This document shows positions 17,140 to 25,770 of a stretch of DNA of 41,494 nt, one piece after another. The stretch is from an uncultured Bacilli bacterium (GTDB lineage Bacteria > Bacillota_I > Bacilli_A > RFN20 > CAG-826). The notes beneath the pieces are model-generated. The model did not search any database. It was not told where the DNA came from and saw nothing but the letters and a program-made list of their open reading frames with translations. Position 1 is the stretch's first letter; every line of letters starts with the position of its first letter. Where the stretch lies: positions 1 through 41,494 of the forward strand of contig CAKPNG010000011.1 of NCBI GenBank assembly GCA_934168325.1. Reading direction: 5' to 3'. The position numbers and the translations under genes are program-made.

Positions 17140-19587
17140 ATGAAAAAGAAATTTATTCCAATCGTAGCGTTAGCATCATTATTAACGCTTGGAGGAGTTG
17201 TTACAACAGTTACAAGTTGTGATAATTCAGCACAAAAGGATGTAAATGTAACTGATGTTAAAATAGCTTTAGAAAGTGCAACTATTAAAGTTGGTGAAAC
17301 TACAAAAGCTAAAGTTACTATTACTCCAGAAGACGCAACTAATAAAGAATATACTATCACTTCAAGTGATACTAAGGTTGCTACAGTTAGTGGTGATACA
17401 ATTACTGCTATTGGAAAAGGTACAACTGAAATTAAAGTTACTACTAAAGATGGAAATAAAACAAGTAGTGCTACTTTAACAGTTGTTGAAGCTACAGTTA
17501 GTGTTAGTAGTGTAAAATTAACATTAGATAAAACTACAATCAAAGTTGGTGAAACTGTTAATGCAACAATCGCAGTTAGTCCAGAAAATGCTACTAATAA
17601 AGAGTATGAATTAAAATCTGCTGATGAAAAGATTGCTAAAGTTGAAGGAACTGTTATTACTGCTATTAGTGAAGGACAAGTAGACATTACTGTTACTACT
17701 AAAGATGGTAATAAACAAGATACAGTTAAATTAACTGTTGAAGCTTTACCAAAAGTTGATCCTAAATTAGTTTATGAAGGTGAAACTACATTCACAGTTC
17801 AAGCTGGTGTTGATTTAGCTTTACCAAAAATTAAAGCTCTTTCAGGTGATGGAAAAACCGATATTACTAATTTAATAGAAGTCGCAGATACTACAGATTC
17901 TAAGGCAGTTAGTGCCGATTTCACTAAATTTAATAGTAAAATTGCTGGCGAACATAAACTTTCTTATTATGTTGAAGAAGGTGAAGGCGAAGAATTAAAA
18001 TCTGATGAATTAATTCTTACAGTTAATGTTACTCCAGTTACAGCAGAAAATTTTGAAGTTACTGCTGAAGATAATGTTTTAGATAATATTAAAACTGCTG
18101 GTAAAACATTTAAAGAAAACTTTGCTCATGGAACAAAATCTCCATTATATAAGACTATTGGCGATAGTAATGGCGCAGCTCATTTAAGTGCAACTAGCGA
18201 TGCTATTTCTGGTAACTCTTTAATTATTGATTTTGATAAAACAATTGGTTCTGCTCTTAATGCTTTATATATTACATTAAATGATTCTTTACCAAGAGGC
18301 GAATCTAAAAATTACACAGTTGAATTCGATTTCAAAATTATTGAAGCTGATAATGTAAATGATGTTTATTTTGGATTAAGATATGATGACTTCGATGGTA
18401 CTAATGTACAATTTGCTAGTGGAAAGAAAGCAAGCGATGGAGTAGTTCATTTTAAACATAAATTTACTGAAACTACATATCCTACTACAAAAAATGCTGG
18501 ATTCTTCTTCTTTAGATTCCCTTCAAATGATAGTCCATGTAGAATTGCTGTTGATAATTTCCAAATTACATCAACTGATGTTACTTCATTTACAAAAGTC
18601 GTTCCAACTGCTGATCAATTAAAAGCTAGTGGTGGATTTACATTTGACTGGAAAGAAAAAGGAAGTACTTTTGGTCAAGGTGAAACTTTAGCTATTGATA
18701 ATATTGAAGACGAAACAATTAAAAACGCTATTAAAGGTAAAGAAGGTTTTGGAACTAATATTATGCATTTAACTGGACAAGATGGACACATGTTCGAAGG
18801 TTTAAATTCTACTAACTTAGTTGCTGGAATGAAATTAAAAATTTCTTATAGATATTACTGTGTTAATGATAATAGTTTCTTAGTTTTACCAATGGCAGGT
18901 GGCAAGCAAACTGGTACTATTGATAAATTTGATAAGAAGGATATTGAAGGAAATATTAAGAGTATTTCATTTGAATATGTTTTAAAATCTGGAGATGATT
19001 GCATTAATTTCTATCCTAATGGTAATAGCAAATTCAATATTTATATGGGTAATATGACAGTTGAATTACTTGAATATACTGCTCCTGTTATTCCTGAAGA
19101 TCAAACTGCTAATGGATTTAAAGTTGGACATTCTTTCACTGTTAAATCACGTGCATTTGAAGGAAGTGTTGATAAAGGCACTCAAAAGATGACTAATGGT
19201 GTTACAGTTCCTAGTGATGTTACAGGTGAAGGATTTGAAGCAACTGCATCATTATTAGAATATAAGAATGCAACTAATGCCACAATGGAATGGTGTAGCT
19301 GTCTTGATGCTACTGGTAAGAGCCAAGTAGAATTAGGCAATACATATAAAATTACTGTTGTCTACTATATGCAAAATTATAATGCTAGTAAATGGATGAT
19401 TAATTTTGATAATCAAAAATTCGTAGATCTTGAAGTTGGCGAAGGCTACCACAAAGCTGAAGTAAATTGGGTTGCAGAAAAAACATGTGATTTCTTCTCA
19501 TTCTATATTCCAACCGGTATGACAGTTACTGATGCTAAGATCTATATTGCTTATAGTACTGTAGAACTTGTTAAAATTGCTAAATAA
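17140..19587 (+). CDS. Multi-module surface lipoprotein: two Big_2 domains and three beta-sandwich modules
   Basis: The product is an 815-aa lipoprotein (signal peptide, lipid Cys27 in VTSC) with no catalytic motif that I recognise. Two near-identical Ig-like Big_2 repeats lie at about 36-115 and 118-200 (both contain TIKVGET, ATNKEY and TTKDGNK). A third Ig-like domain (about 205-300) follows. Three modules of about 155-180 residues (305-485, 486-660, 661-815) then each end in a strand of jelly-roll type, as in IAVDNFQITS and IYMGNMTVELLEY, suggesting carbohydrate-binding modules. A strong TAGGAGG ribosome-binding site and a 58-bp spacer precede it. A very strong hairpin follows the stop. 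Its position between the surface enzymes and cytoplasmic glycosidases fits a glycan-capturing surface protein. Confidence 0.7.
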   Translation: MKKKFIPIVALASLLTLGGVVTTVTSCDNSAQKDVNVTDVKIALESATIKVGETTKAKVTITPEDATNKEYTITSSDTKVATVSGDTITAIGKGTTEIKVTTKDGNKTSSATLTVVEATVSVSSVKLTLDKTTIKVGETVNATIAVSPENATNKEYELKSADEKIAKVEGTVITAISEGQVDITVTTKDGNKQDTVKLTVEALPKVDPKLVYEGETTFTVQAGVDLALPKIKALSGDGKTDITNLIEVADTTDSKAVSADFTKFNSKIAGEHKLSYYVEEGEGEELKSDELILTVNVTPVTAENFEVTAEDNVLDNIKTAGKTFKENFAHGTKSPLYKTIGDSNGAAHLSATSDAISGNSLIIDFDKTIGSALNALYITLNDSLPRGESKNYTVEFDFKIIEADNVNDVYFGLRYDDFDGTNVQFASGKKASDGVVHFKHKFTETTYPTTKNAGFFFFRFPSNDSPCRIAVDNFQITSTDVTSFTKVVPTADQLKASGGFTFDWKEKGSTFGQGETLAIDNIEDETIKNAIKGKEGFGTNIMHLTGQDGHMFEGLNSTNLVAGMKLKISYRYYCVNDNSFLVLPMAGGKQTGTIDKFDKKDIEGNIKSISFEYVLKSGDDCINFYPNGNSKFNIYMGNMTVELLEYTAPVIPEDQTANGFKVGHSFTVKSRAFEGSVDKGTQKMTNGVTVPSDVTGEGFEATASLLEYKNATNATMEWCSCLDATGKSQVELGNTYKITVVYYMQNYNASKWMINFDNQKFVDLEVGEGYHKAEVNWVAEKTCDFFSFYIPTGMTVTDAKIYIAYSTVELVKIAK

Positions 19588-19600
19588 TTAAAATAATAAT

Positions 19601-19635
19601 TTATTTCTAGGGGGGACACTCCCCTCTAGAAATAA
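19601..19635 (+). ncRNA. Strong intercistronic RNA hairpin without U-tract
   Basis: A 16-bp stem with one G-U pair closes a 3-base loop. The outer arms are TTATTTCTAG and its complement, and the inner GGGGGA pairs with TCCCCT. It is the most GC-rich spot seen in the window. On the plus strand it is followed by GAAAGTTGAG, not a T run, so it is unlikely to be a simple rho-independent terminator. It lies 13 bp after the lipoprotein stop and 15 bp before the next start codon. It more likely protects or processes mRNA, giving more surface-protein message than enzyme message. Confidence 0.7.
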
Positions 19636-19650
19636 GAAAGTTGAGAGATT

Positions 19651-21177
19651 ATGAAAAAAATTGCAGAAGGCGATTTATTAAGAAGAATTAGATTAAATCG
19701 TAAAAGACTTAGTGCTAAGATGTATCGTTATCCTGATATTTTTAATAAAAAATATAGTGCTAGTTGGCCAGGAGATTGGGAAGGTAGATGCATTTTATCT
19801 TTAACAAGCCTTTATTTTGCTCTTTCTGGATATGATAAAGATCAAGAATCTATTCTTAATCAATTAGATGAAATAATTTCTCATCTTAAAGAATATATAA
19901 ATGAAGATGGATATTTTGGAAATATTATTAATGATGAATATTTAGATGAACAACAAGTTAGTGGTAATTCTTGGTATTTAAGAGGTTTAATTGAGTATTA
20001 TCAAATATCTAGAAGTGATGAAATTCTGTCAATTATTAAAAGTGTAGTTAATAAATTTATTTATAAGATTGCTAAATTCTATGAACATTATCCTATTAGT
20101 ACTAGAGAAATAGGAGGAGTTGGTGGTCATATTGAAGGTGTTATAAGAGATGGATGGCTAACTAGTAGTGATGTTGGTTGTGCTTTTATAATGCTTGATG
20201 CAATGAGTGAAGCTTATTATTTATTAAGAGATGATAAATTAAAAGATATATTAATTAAAGTAATAGATAAATTTATTAACTTAGACTTTATTAATTTAAA
20301 ATGTCAAACACATGCTACATTATCTTGTGCTAGAGGTGTTTTAACATTTTATGAAGCAACTAAAGAAGAAAAATATTTAAATTATGCTATTGATATATTT
20401 AAAAAATATATCAATTATGGAATGACTTTAGATTATTCAAATATTAATTGGTTTAATCGTAAAGATACTTGGACTGAACCTTGTTGTATAGTTGATTCAT
20501 TTATATTAACTAGTAAATTTTATCAAATAACTAAAGATGATAAATATTTAGTATTATTAAATAGAATATATCTTAATTCATTTAGAATGGCTCAAAGAAA
20601 TAATGGTGGAGCAGGATGTAATACTTGTTTAATTGACGATAATGATAGTATTAAATGTTATTTATATGAAGCATTTTTCTGTTGTACTATGAGACTTGGA
20701 GAAGGGCTTAGATTTGTTAAAAAATATAGTAGTTTTAATATTGATAATGAGTTATTAATTTCGATATTAGAAGATATGAAATTATACACTAATAACCAAG
20801 AAGAAATAAGTATTAAAGGTGATATTTATAATAAAGAAAAAGTTAAAATTAGTTTTAAAAATATAAAAAATAATCTAAGATTTGCAATGTATTTACCAGA
20901 AACAGTAGGTTTTAATTGTTCTAATAAAGGATTAATTAGAGAAGGAAATAAATTAATTATTAACGTTAATAAAGACACTAACTTAAATATTAAATTTATA
21001 CTTAATAGTCATACGGAAAATAATTTATATTTTGTTGGTGATATGTTACTTGCTAAAAGAAACTTGGAATTAGATGAGAAATGTTTTAATATAGATAATG
21101 AAAGGTATTATTTTTTAATTGACTACTCTAAATTAAAAAATAAAAAAGAAACTTTAACGGTTTCACAGACATTATGA
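19651..21177 (+). CDS. GH127-like (DUF1680) glycoside hydrolase, cytoplasmic
   Basis: This protein is 508 aa with no signal peptide. An alpha/alpha-barrel domain (about 1-385) is followed by a beta-sandwich (about 395-508). The stretch WTEPCC (Glu276, Cys278) and the pair FFCC (Cys344-Cys345) match the Glu/Cys zinc-site and Cys nucleophile arrangement of the GH127 beta-L-arabinofuranosidase HypBA1; the N-terminal GDWEGR is also typical. It is about 150 residues shorter than HypBA1, apparently at the C-terminal end. It probably removes beta-L-arabinofuranosyl or a similar residue from imported oligosaccharides, though related families act on other sugars. Its TGA stop overlaps the ATG of the GH78 gene by 4 bases, giving translational coupling and showing that TGA is a stop codon here. 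Confidence 0.8.
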   Translation: MKKIAEGDLLRRIRLNRKRLSAKMYRYPDIFNKKYSASWPGDWEGRCILSLTSLYFALSGYDKDQESILNQLDEIISHLKEYINEDGYFGNIINDEYLDEQQVSGNSWYLRGLIEYYQISRSDEILSIIKSVVNKFIYKIAKFYEHYPISTREIGGVGGHIEGVIRDGWLTSSDVGCAFIMLDAMSEAYYLLRDDKLKDILIKVIDKFINLDFINLKCQTHATLSCARGVLTFYEATKEEKYLNYAIDIFKKYINYGMTLDYSNINWFNRKDTWTEPCCIVDSFILTSKFYQITKDDKYLVLLNRIYLNSFRMAQRNNGGAGCNTCLIDDNDSIKCYLYEAFFCCTMRLGEGLRFVKKYSSFNIDNELLISILEDMKLYTNNQEEISIKGDIYNKEKVKISFKNIKNNLRFAMYLPETVGFNCSNKGLIREGNKLIINVNKDTNLNIKFILNSHTENNLYFVGDMLLAKRNLELDEKCFNIDNERYYFLIDYSKLKNKKETLTVSQTL

Positions 21178-23450
21178 AGAAAACTTATTTTTTAAAAGCA
21201 AAAGCAATATGGGCAGAAGGTAAAGAAGAGGAATTAAATTCTTCTTTATTTTTTAAAACTGTAATAAATCAAAAAGGAACATATAAATTTAGTATATGTG
21301 CTAATAATTTTTATCGTATTTTTATTAATGGTAAATTAAAAGGATATGGTCCTAGTAGAGATGCTCATGATTATTATCGAGTAGATAATTATAAATTTAA
21401 TTTAAATGATCGAAGTAGTGTTATAGTTATTGAAGTATCTGGATCTAATTGTAATTCTTTTTACGCATTAAATACTAAACCATTTTTTATTTGTGAAATA
21501 AAAAATGAATATGATGGAGTTATTAAAACTAGTGATAAAGATTTTACTATATTTAATAATGAAACTAGAATTAGAAAAGTAACTAGATTTGCTTATCAAA
21601 GAGCTTTTAGTGAATCATATAATATTGATGATAGATTAAATATATTATTAAATACACCGCTTGAGCCTTATAGAGATTATGATGAAGTAATCATTAAGAA
21701 TTTAAAATTTGAAGATCGAATAGTAAATTATCCAACATTAAAATTTAATGAATATCAATTAATAGAAAACGGAATTTCTTTTATAAATGAAAATAAAAAG
21801 ATTTATGAAGATCGTTATCAAGTATTAGATTATTTAAAAATTTTCCCTAAAGATGAATGGGAAATTGACAGTAATAAGATAGCTAGTCAATTAGATTTTA
21901 AACTAAATAACGAACATAAAAAACTTTTAAAAAAGTGGAGTTTTGCAACGTTTTCAAATAAAATATCGCTTACTGGCTTTATTAGATTAAAATTAAAAGT
22001 TAAAAAAGATGCTTTAATTTATATTATCTTTGACGAAATTGATGTTAAAGAAAAAGGAAAAGAAGATTTAATTGGAATTAATTTTTCTCGTAATACAACT
22101 CATAACTGTATTACTTATTCTCTTAAAGAAGGTGATTATAATTTAATAAGTTTTGAACCTTATACTTTAAAATTTGCTCGTATAATTGTTTTAGAAGGTG
22201 AAATAACTATTTCTAAATTTGGTGTTATAAAATATGAAAATAAAGATTGTAATATTAAATATAATTTTATAAATGAGAAAATTAATAAAGTATTTGATGC
22301 TGCAATTAATACATTTAAACAAAATGCTGTAGATCTATTAACTGATTGTCCTAGTAGAGAAAGAGCAGGTTGGTTATGTGATTCTTATTTTAGTGGACAA
22401 GCTGAACCTATATTAACTGGTTATAATTTAGTAGAATCTGCTTTTTTAGATAATTATAGTAAATGTAAGAAAGATAATTTACCTAAAGGAATGATACCAA
22501 TGTGTTATCCTGCTGATTTTCCTAGTAAGGAATTTATTCCTAATTGGTCTTTATGGTATATTTTAGAGATTTATAATTATATTAATAGAGGTGGTTCTAA
22601 ATCTATATTAAATAATAGTATTAATAATATAAAAGGAATATTAACTTATTTTAAAGATTTTGAAAATGAATTAGGATTATTAGAAAATTTAAAAGGTTGG
22701 ATCTTTGTTGAATGGAGCAAAGCTAATGATATAGAGTTTATTAAAGGAATAAATTATCCTACTAATATGCTTTATAGTGAAGCTTTAATTAAAGCAGGTA
22801 TCTTATTAAATGATAATAATCTTATTAATAAAGGTAATAAACTTAAAGAAATTATCTATAAATATTCATTTAATAATGAATTATTTATAGATAATTCTAT
22901 TAAAGATAAAGATAATAATATAATTCCTACAGATCATACTACTGAAACATGTCAATATTATGCTTTATATTTTAATATTATTAAAAAAGATGATAACAAA
23001 GAATTTTTTAATAAGATGATTAATAATTTTGGTGAATATCGAGATGATAAATTAATATATCCAAATGTATATAAATCTAATGTACTGATGGGTATTTTAT
23101 TAAGATTAATGATCTTAAATAAGTATGGTTTATATAATAAAGTATTTAATGAATCTATTGAATATTTTTATAAGATGGCAATTACCAATGGTACTTTATG
23201 GGAACATGATTCAGTATTTGCTAGTTTAAATCATTGTTTTACTAGTTTTATAGTTAACATTATTTTAGAAGCTAATTTTGGTTTAACTCTTATTGATTAT
23301 AAAAATAAATATATATATTTAAATAAAGTAGGTTTATATGATGATGCAAAAGTTATTATACCTATTAAGAAAGATAAATTAGTATTAGAAACTAAAGATA
23401 ATAAATTAAATTATATATTACCTAAAGATTATAAGATTATATGGAACTAA
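21174..23450 (+). CDS. Alpha-L-rhamnosidase, GH78 family, cytoplasmic
   Basis: This 758-aa enzyme is predicted to release terminal L-rhamnose from imported oligosaccharides or glycosides, which feeds RhaA/RhaD. An N-terminal beta-sandwich (about 1-160, including FRIFINGKxKGYGPSR-like residues) is typical of GH78. The (alpha/alpha)6 catalytic domain holds TDCPSRERAGW with Asp391, Arg395 and Glu396, the family's general acid region. Near the C-terminus are TLWEHD (Glu677) and SLNHCF (His687), matching the catalytic-base region. There is no signal peptide, so it acts after import. It overlaps the upstream gene by 4 bases and the downstream regulator by 10. Sub-specificity cannot be read from the sequence. 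Confidence 0.9.
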   Translation: MKKTYFLKAKAIWAEGKEEELNSSLFFKTVINQKGTYKFSICANNFYRIFINGKLKGYGPSRDAHDYYRVDNYKFNLNDRSSVIVIEVSGSNCNSFYALNTKPFFICEIKNEYDGVIKTSDKDFTIFNNETRIRKVTRFAYQRAFSESYNIDDRLNILLNTPLEPYRDYDEVIIKNLKFEDRIVNYPTLKFNEYQLIENGISFINENKKIYEDRYQVLDYLKIFPKDEWEIDSNKIASQLDFKLNNEHKKLLKKWSFATFSNKISLTGFIRLKLKVKKDALIYIIFDEIDVKEKGKEDLIGINFSRNTTHNCITYSLKEGDYNLISFEPYTLKFARIIVLEGEITISKFGVIKYENKDCNIKYNFINEKINKVFDAAINTFKQNAVDLLTDCPSRERAGWLCDSYFSGQAEPILTGYNLVESAFLDNYSKCKKDNLPKGMIPMCYPADFPSKEFIPNWSLWYILEIYNYINRGGSKSILNNSINNIKGILTYFKDFENELGLLENLKGWIFVEWSKANDIEFIKGINYPTNMLYSEALIKAGILLNDNNLINKGNKLKEIIYKYSFNNELFIDNSIKDKDNNIIPTDHTTETCQYYALYFNIIKKDDNKEFFNKMINNFGEYRDDKLIYPNVYKSNVLMGILLRLMILNKYGLYNKVFNESIEYFYKMAITNGTLWEHDSVFASLNHCFTSFIVNIILEANFGLTLIDYKNKYIYLNKVGLYDDAKVIIPIKKDKLVLETKDNKLNYILPKDYKIIWN

Positions 23451-24280
23451 CATTTGATAAAGATAAATTATTAGATTATTTAAAAAGTTTTTATGATTTA
23501 ACTCATATGAGAATCGTTATTTTTGATAACGATTCTAATGAACTTTGTTCTTATCCTTTTGAGGACTCTAAGATATGTAGCGTTATTCAAAATAAATTAG
23601 GACTTAAAAATAAGTGCATAGAATCGAATAAAAATTCATTTTTAGAATGTAAAAAGAATAATTCAATTGCTATTTATAAGTGTCATGCTTCTTTAATTGA
23701 AGCAACAGCTGTATTAAAAAGTAATGGGATTATTTTAGGGTACGTAATGATTGGACAATGCTCCGATATTAAAGATAAAAAAGCTCGTTATGAGAAAATG
23801 AAAGATGTATTAAGTTATACAAATGATGATTTAAGTAAATATAAATCATTAATTTATAATATTAAATATAAGAAAGATAATGAATTTAAAAGTGCAGCAA
23901 AAATATTAGAAGCTTTAACTAATTATTTAATTTTAGAGAATTTTATTTATTTAAATAAAAATGATTTTAAAGATAAATTAGAAGTTTTTATTCATGATAA
24001 TATTCGAAATGATTTTAATATTGATGATATTTGTAAATATTTTTGTTGTGGAAGAACTAAATTATATGAAGATGCTAAAATTTATTTAAATATGCCAATA
24101 GCAAAATATATTACTTATTATCGTATAGATGTAGCTAAAAAATTATTATTAGATTCTAAATATAAAATAGTTGATGTTGCTAATTTAGTAGGCATAGAAG
24201 ATTATAATTATTTCACTAAAGTTTTTAAAAAAGTTACCTATTTAACACCTAGTAAATATAGAGAAAAATATTCTAAATAA
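23441..24280 (+). CDS. AraC-family regulator with PocR-type sensor domain
   Basis: This is a 279-aa cytoplasmic regulator. The N-terminal part (about 5-160) has the PocR ligand-binding pattern: MRIVIFDNDSNEL, Cys-containing KCIESN, the YKCHASLIEA stretch and the GYVMIGQ strand. The C-terminus (about 178-279) holds two AraC helix-turn-helix motifs (IDDICKYFCCGRTKLYEDAK and VANLVGIEDYNYFTKVFKK). Domains of this type bind sugars or hydrocarbons such as propanediol in known members. It is embedded in the glycan operon, overlapping the GH78 gene by 10 bases, and sits just before the second sugar pathway (24365-29089), which it may control. A lactaldehyde- or propanediol-like ligand is an inference only. 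Confidence 0.85.
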   Translation: MELTFDKDKLLDYLKSFYDLTHMRIVIFDNDSNELCSYPFEDSKICSVIQNKLGLKNKCIESNKNSFLECKKNNSIAIYKCHASLIEATAVLKSNGIILGYVMIGQCSDIKDKKARYEKMKDVLSYTNDDLSKYKSLIYNIKYKKDNEFKSAAKILEALTNYLILENFIYLNKNDFKDKLEVFIHDNIRNDFNIDDICKYFCCGRTKLYEDAKIYLNMPIAKYITYYRIDVAKKLLLDSKYKIVDVANLVGIEDYNYFTKVFKKVTYLTPSKYREKYSK

Positions 24281-24364
24281 ATCCGTATGAATTTACTATA
24301 TTTCGTATTTATCTACATTTAATAACAATTAAATTATTTTTATAATTTTATTAGAGGTAGAAAT
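24281..24364 (+). promoter_or_regulatory. Candidate promoter and AraC-type operator of the second sugar pathway
   Basis: In this spacer CGTAT occurs twice (24284-24288 and 24304-24308), 20 bases apart in the same orientation, close to two helical turns as expected for AraC-type half-sites. A TATAAT (24341-24346) follows, with a weak TTAATA (24319-24324) 16 bp before it. The AGAGGT ribosome-binding site is just upstream of the ATG at 24365. The simple reading is an internal promoter controlled by the PocR/AraC gene next to it, but none of these elements is strong on its own. Confidence 0.45.
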
Positions 24365-25768
24365 ATGAAAAAGACAACATTTGCTTTATTTTTTGGTAAT
24401 AGAGGTTTTATGCCTGCTGAATTAATTAAAGGTGCTCGTGAAGACATGCAAAAAGTAGTTAAAGAAGCAGGATATGACTATATTATTATGGATGAAAATG
24501 CTACTAGATACGGAGCTGTTGAGACTAGAGATGAAGGTTTATTATATCATGATTGGCTTAAATCTCATGAAGGTGAATATGATGGCGTAATTTTATGTAT
24601 GCCTATTTTTATTGATGAAAATGGAGCTGCAACTGCTTTACAAGATGCAAATGTTCCAATTTTAATGCAAGCTTATCCAGATGAAATTGGTAAGATGGAT
24701 TTTAAACATAGACGTGATGCATTTTGTGGTAAATTTAGCGTTACTGATGTATTTTCTCAATATAAAATTCCTTTTACAGTATTAAAACCACATGTAGTTG
24801 ATCCATTAAGTCCTAAATTTAAAGAAAATCTTGATGAATTTGCTGCTATTTGTCGAGTAGTTAAAGGAATGAGAAGATTTAATTTAGGCTGTATTGGTGC
24901 TAGAACTACTGCATTTAAAACAGTTAGATTTGATGAAGTAACTCTTCAAAGATATGGAATTAATGTTGAATCTTTTGATTTAAGTGAATTGATATTTAAA
25001 GTTGAAAAATTAGCAGATGATAATGAATTAGTTTTAGCTAAAGCTGAAAGACTTAAAAATTATACAAATTGTAGTTTAGTTCCTAATAAAAATTTATTAA
25101 CTTTAGCAAAAATATCCGTTGTAATCGATGAATATATTGAAACTTATCACTTAGATGCAATTACTTTAAGATGTTGGAATGAACTTGAAACCATTTTAAG
25201 AGTATGTCCTTGTGTGTTATTAAGCGAACTTAATGATCGTGGAATTGTTGCAAGTTGTGAAATAGATTTATGTAGTGCAATTACTATGAGAGCTATGAAT
25301 TTAGCTAGTGGTTTACCCACTGCTTGTTTAGATTGGAATAATAATTATGGTGATGATGAAAATAAAGTTATTTTATTCCATTGTGGACCTGTTGCTCAAA
25401 CTTTAATGACTGGAAAAGGTATAGTTACTGAACATAAGATGTTTGCTAAAACTGATCCAGGATCTGGTTGGGGAAGTAATGAAGGTAGAATCAAAGATTT
25501 TAAATTTACTTTCTCTAATTGTAAGACTGAAGATGGTAAATTATATATTTATGAATCATTAGGTGAATTTACTAAAGATAATATAGAAAAAGAATTCTTT
25601 GGTTGTGGTGGAGTTGCTTTAATTCCTGATTTACAAAATAAATTAATTAGATTAGCTCGTAATGGTTTTAAACATCATACAACTGTTGGTGTTGGTAATA
25701 TGAAAGATATATTAGATGAAGCTTTTAAAACATATTTACATTATGAGGTAATAGATATCGATAAATAA
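24365..25768 (+). CDS. L-fucose/L-arabinose isomerase-fold sugar isomerase
   Basis: A 467-aa aldose-ketose isomerase of the FucI-like superfamily. Its N-terminal half has Rossmann-like alpha/beta layers (FALFFGNRGFMPAEL, GVILCMPIF). The C-terminal half carries the residues expected to bind the divalent metal and substrate: CEID (Glu299), LDWNN (Asp323) and KHHTTVGVG (His437/His438), together with PGSGWGSNEGRI. It is shorter than classical E. coli FucI (about 590 aa), which is usual for the diverse subgroup acting on fucose, arabinose and rare sugars. The exact sugar cannot be read. It is followed by an FGGY kinase 2 bp downstream, a mutarotase-like protein and an aldolase, so its ketose product should be phosphorylated and cleaved. 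Confidence 0.85.
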   Translation: MKKTTFALFFGNRGFMPAELIKGAREDMQKVVKEAGYDYIIMDENATRYGAVETRDEGLLYHDWLKSHEGEYDGVILCMPIFIDENGAATALQDANVPILMQAYPDEIGKMDFKHRRDAFCGKFSVTDVFSQYKIPFTVLKPHVVDPLSPKFKENLDEFAAICRVVKGMRRFNLGCIGARTTAFKTVRFDEVTLQRYGINVESFDLSELIFKVEKLADDNELVLAKAERLKNYTNCSLVPNKNLLTLAKISVVIDEYIETYHLDAITLRCWNELETILRVCPCVLLSELNDRGIVASCEIDLCSAITMRAMNLASGLPTACLDWNNNYGDDENKVILFHCGPVAQTLMTGKGIVTEHKMFAKTDPGSGWGSNEGRIKDFKFTFSNCKTEDGKLYIYESLGEFTKDNIEKEFFGCGGVALIPDLQNKLIRLARNGFKHHTTVGVGNMKDILDEAFKTYLHYEVIDIDK

Positions 25769-25770
25769 TT

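Noticed and set aside
17127..17687. Long open frame on the minus strand opposite the Ig-repeat lipoprotein
   Set aside because: It is a shadow of the repeated Big_2 coding region, with low-complexity Val/Ser/Thr content and no ribosome-binding site.
21950..21976. cre-like sequence inside the GH78 gene
   Set aside because: TGCAACGTTTTCA deviates in spacing and bases from the cre consensus and lies within coding sequence.
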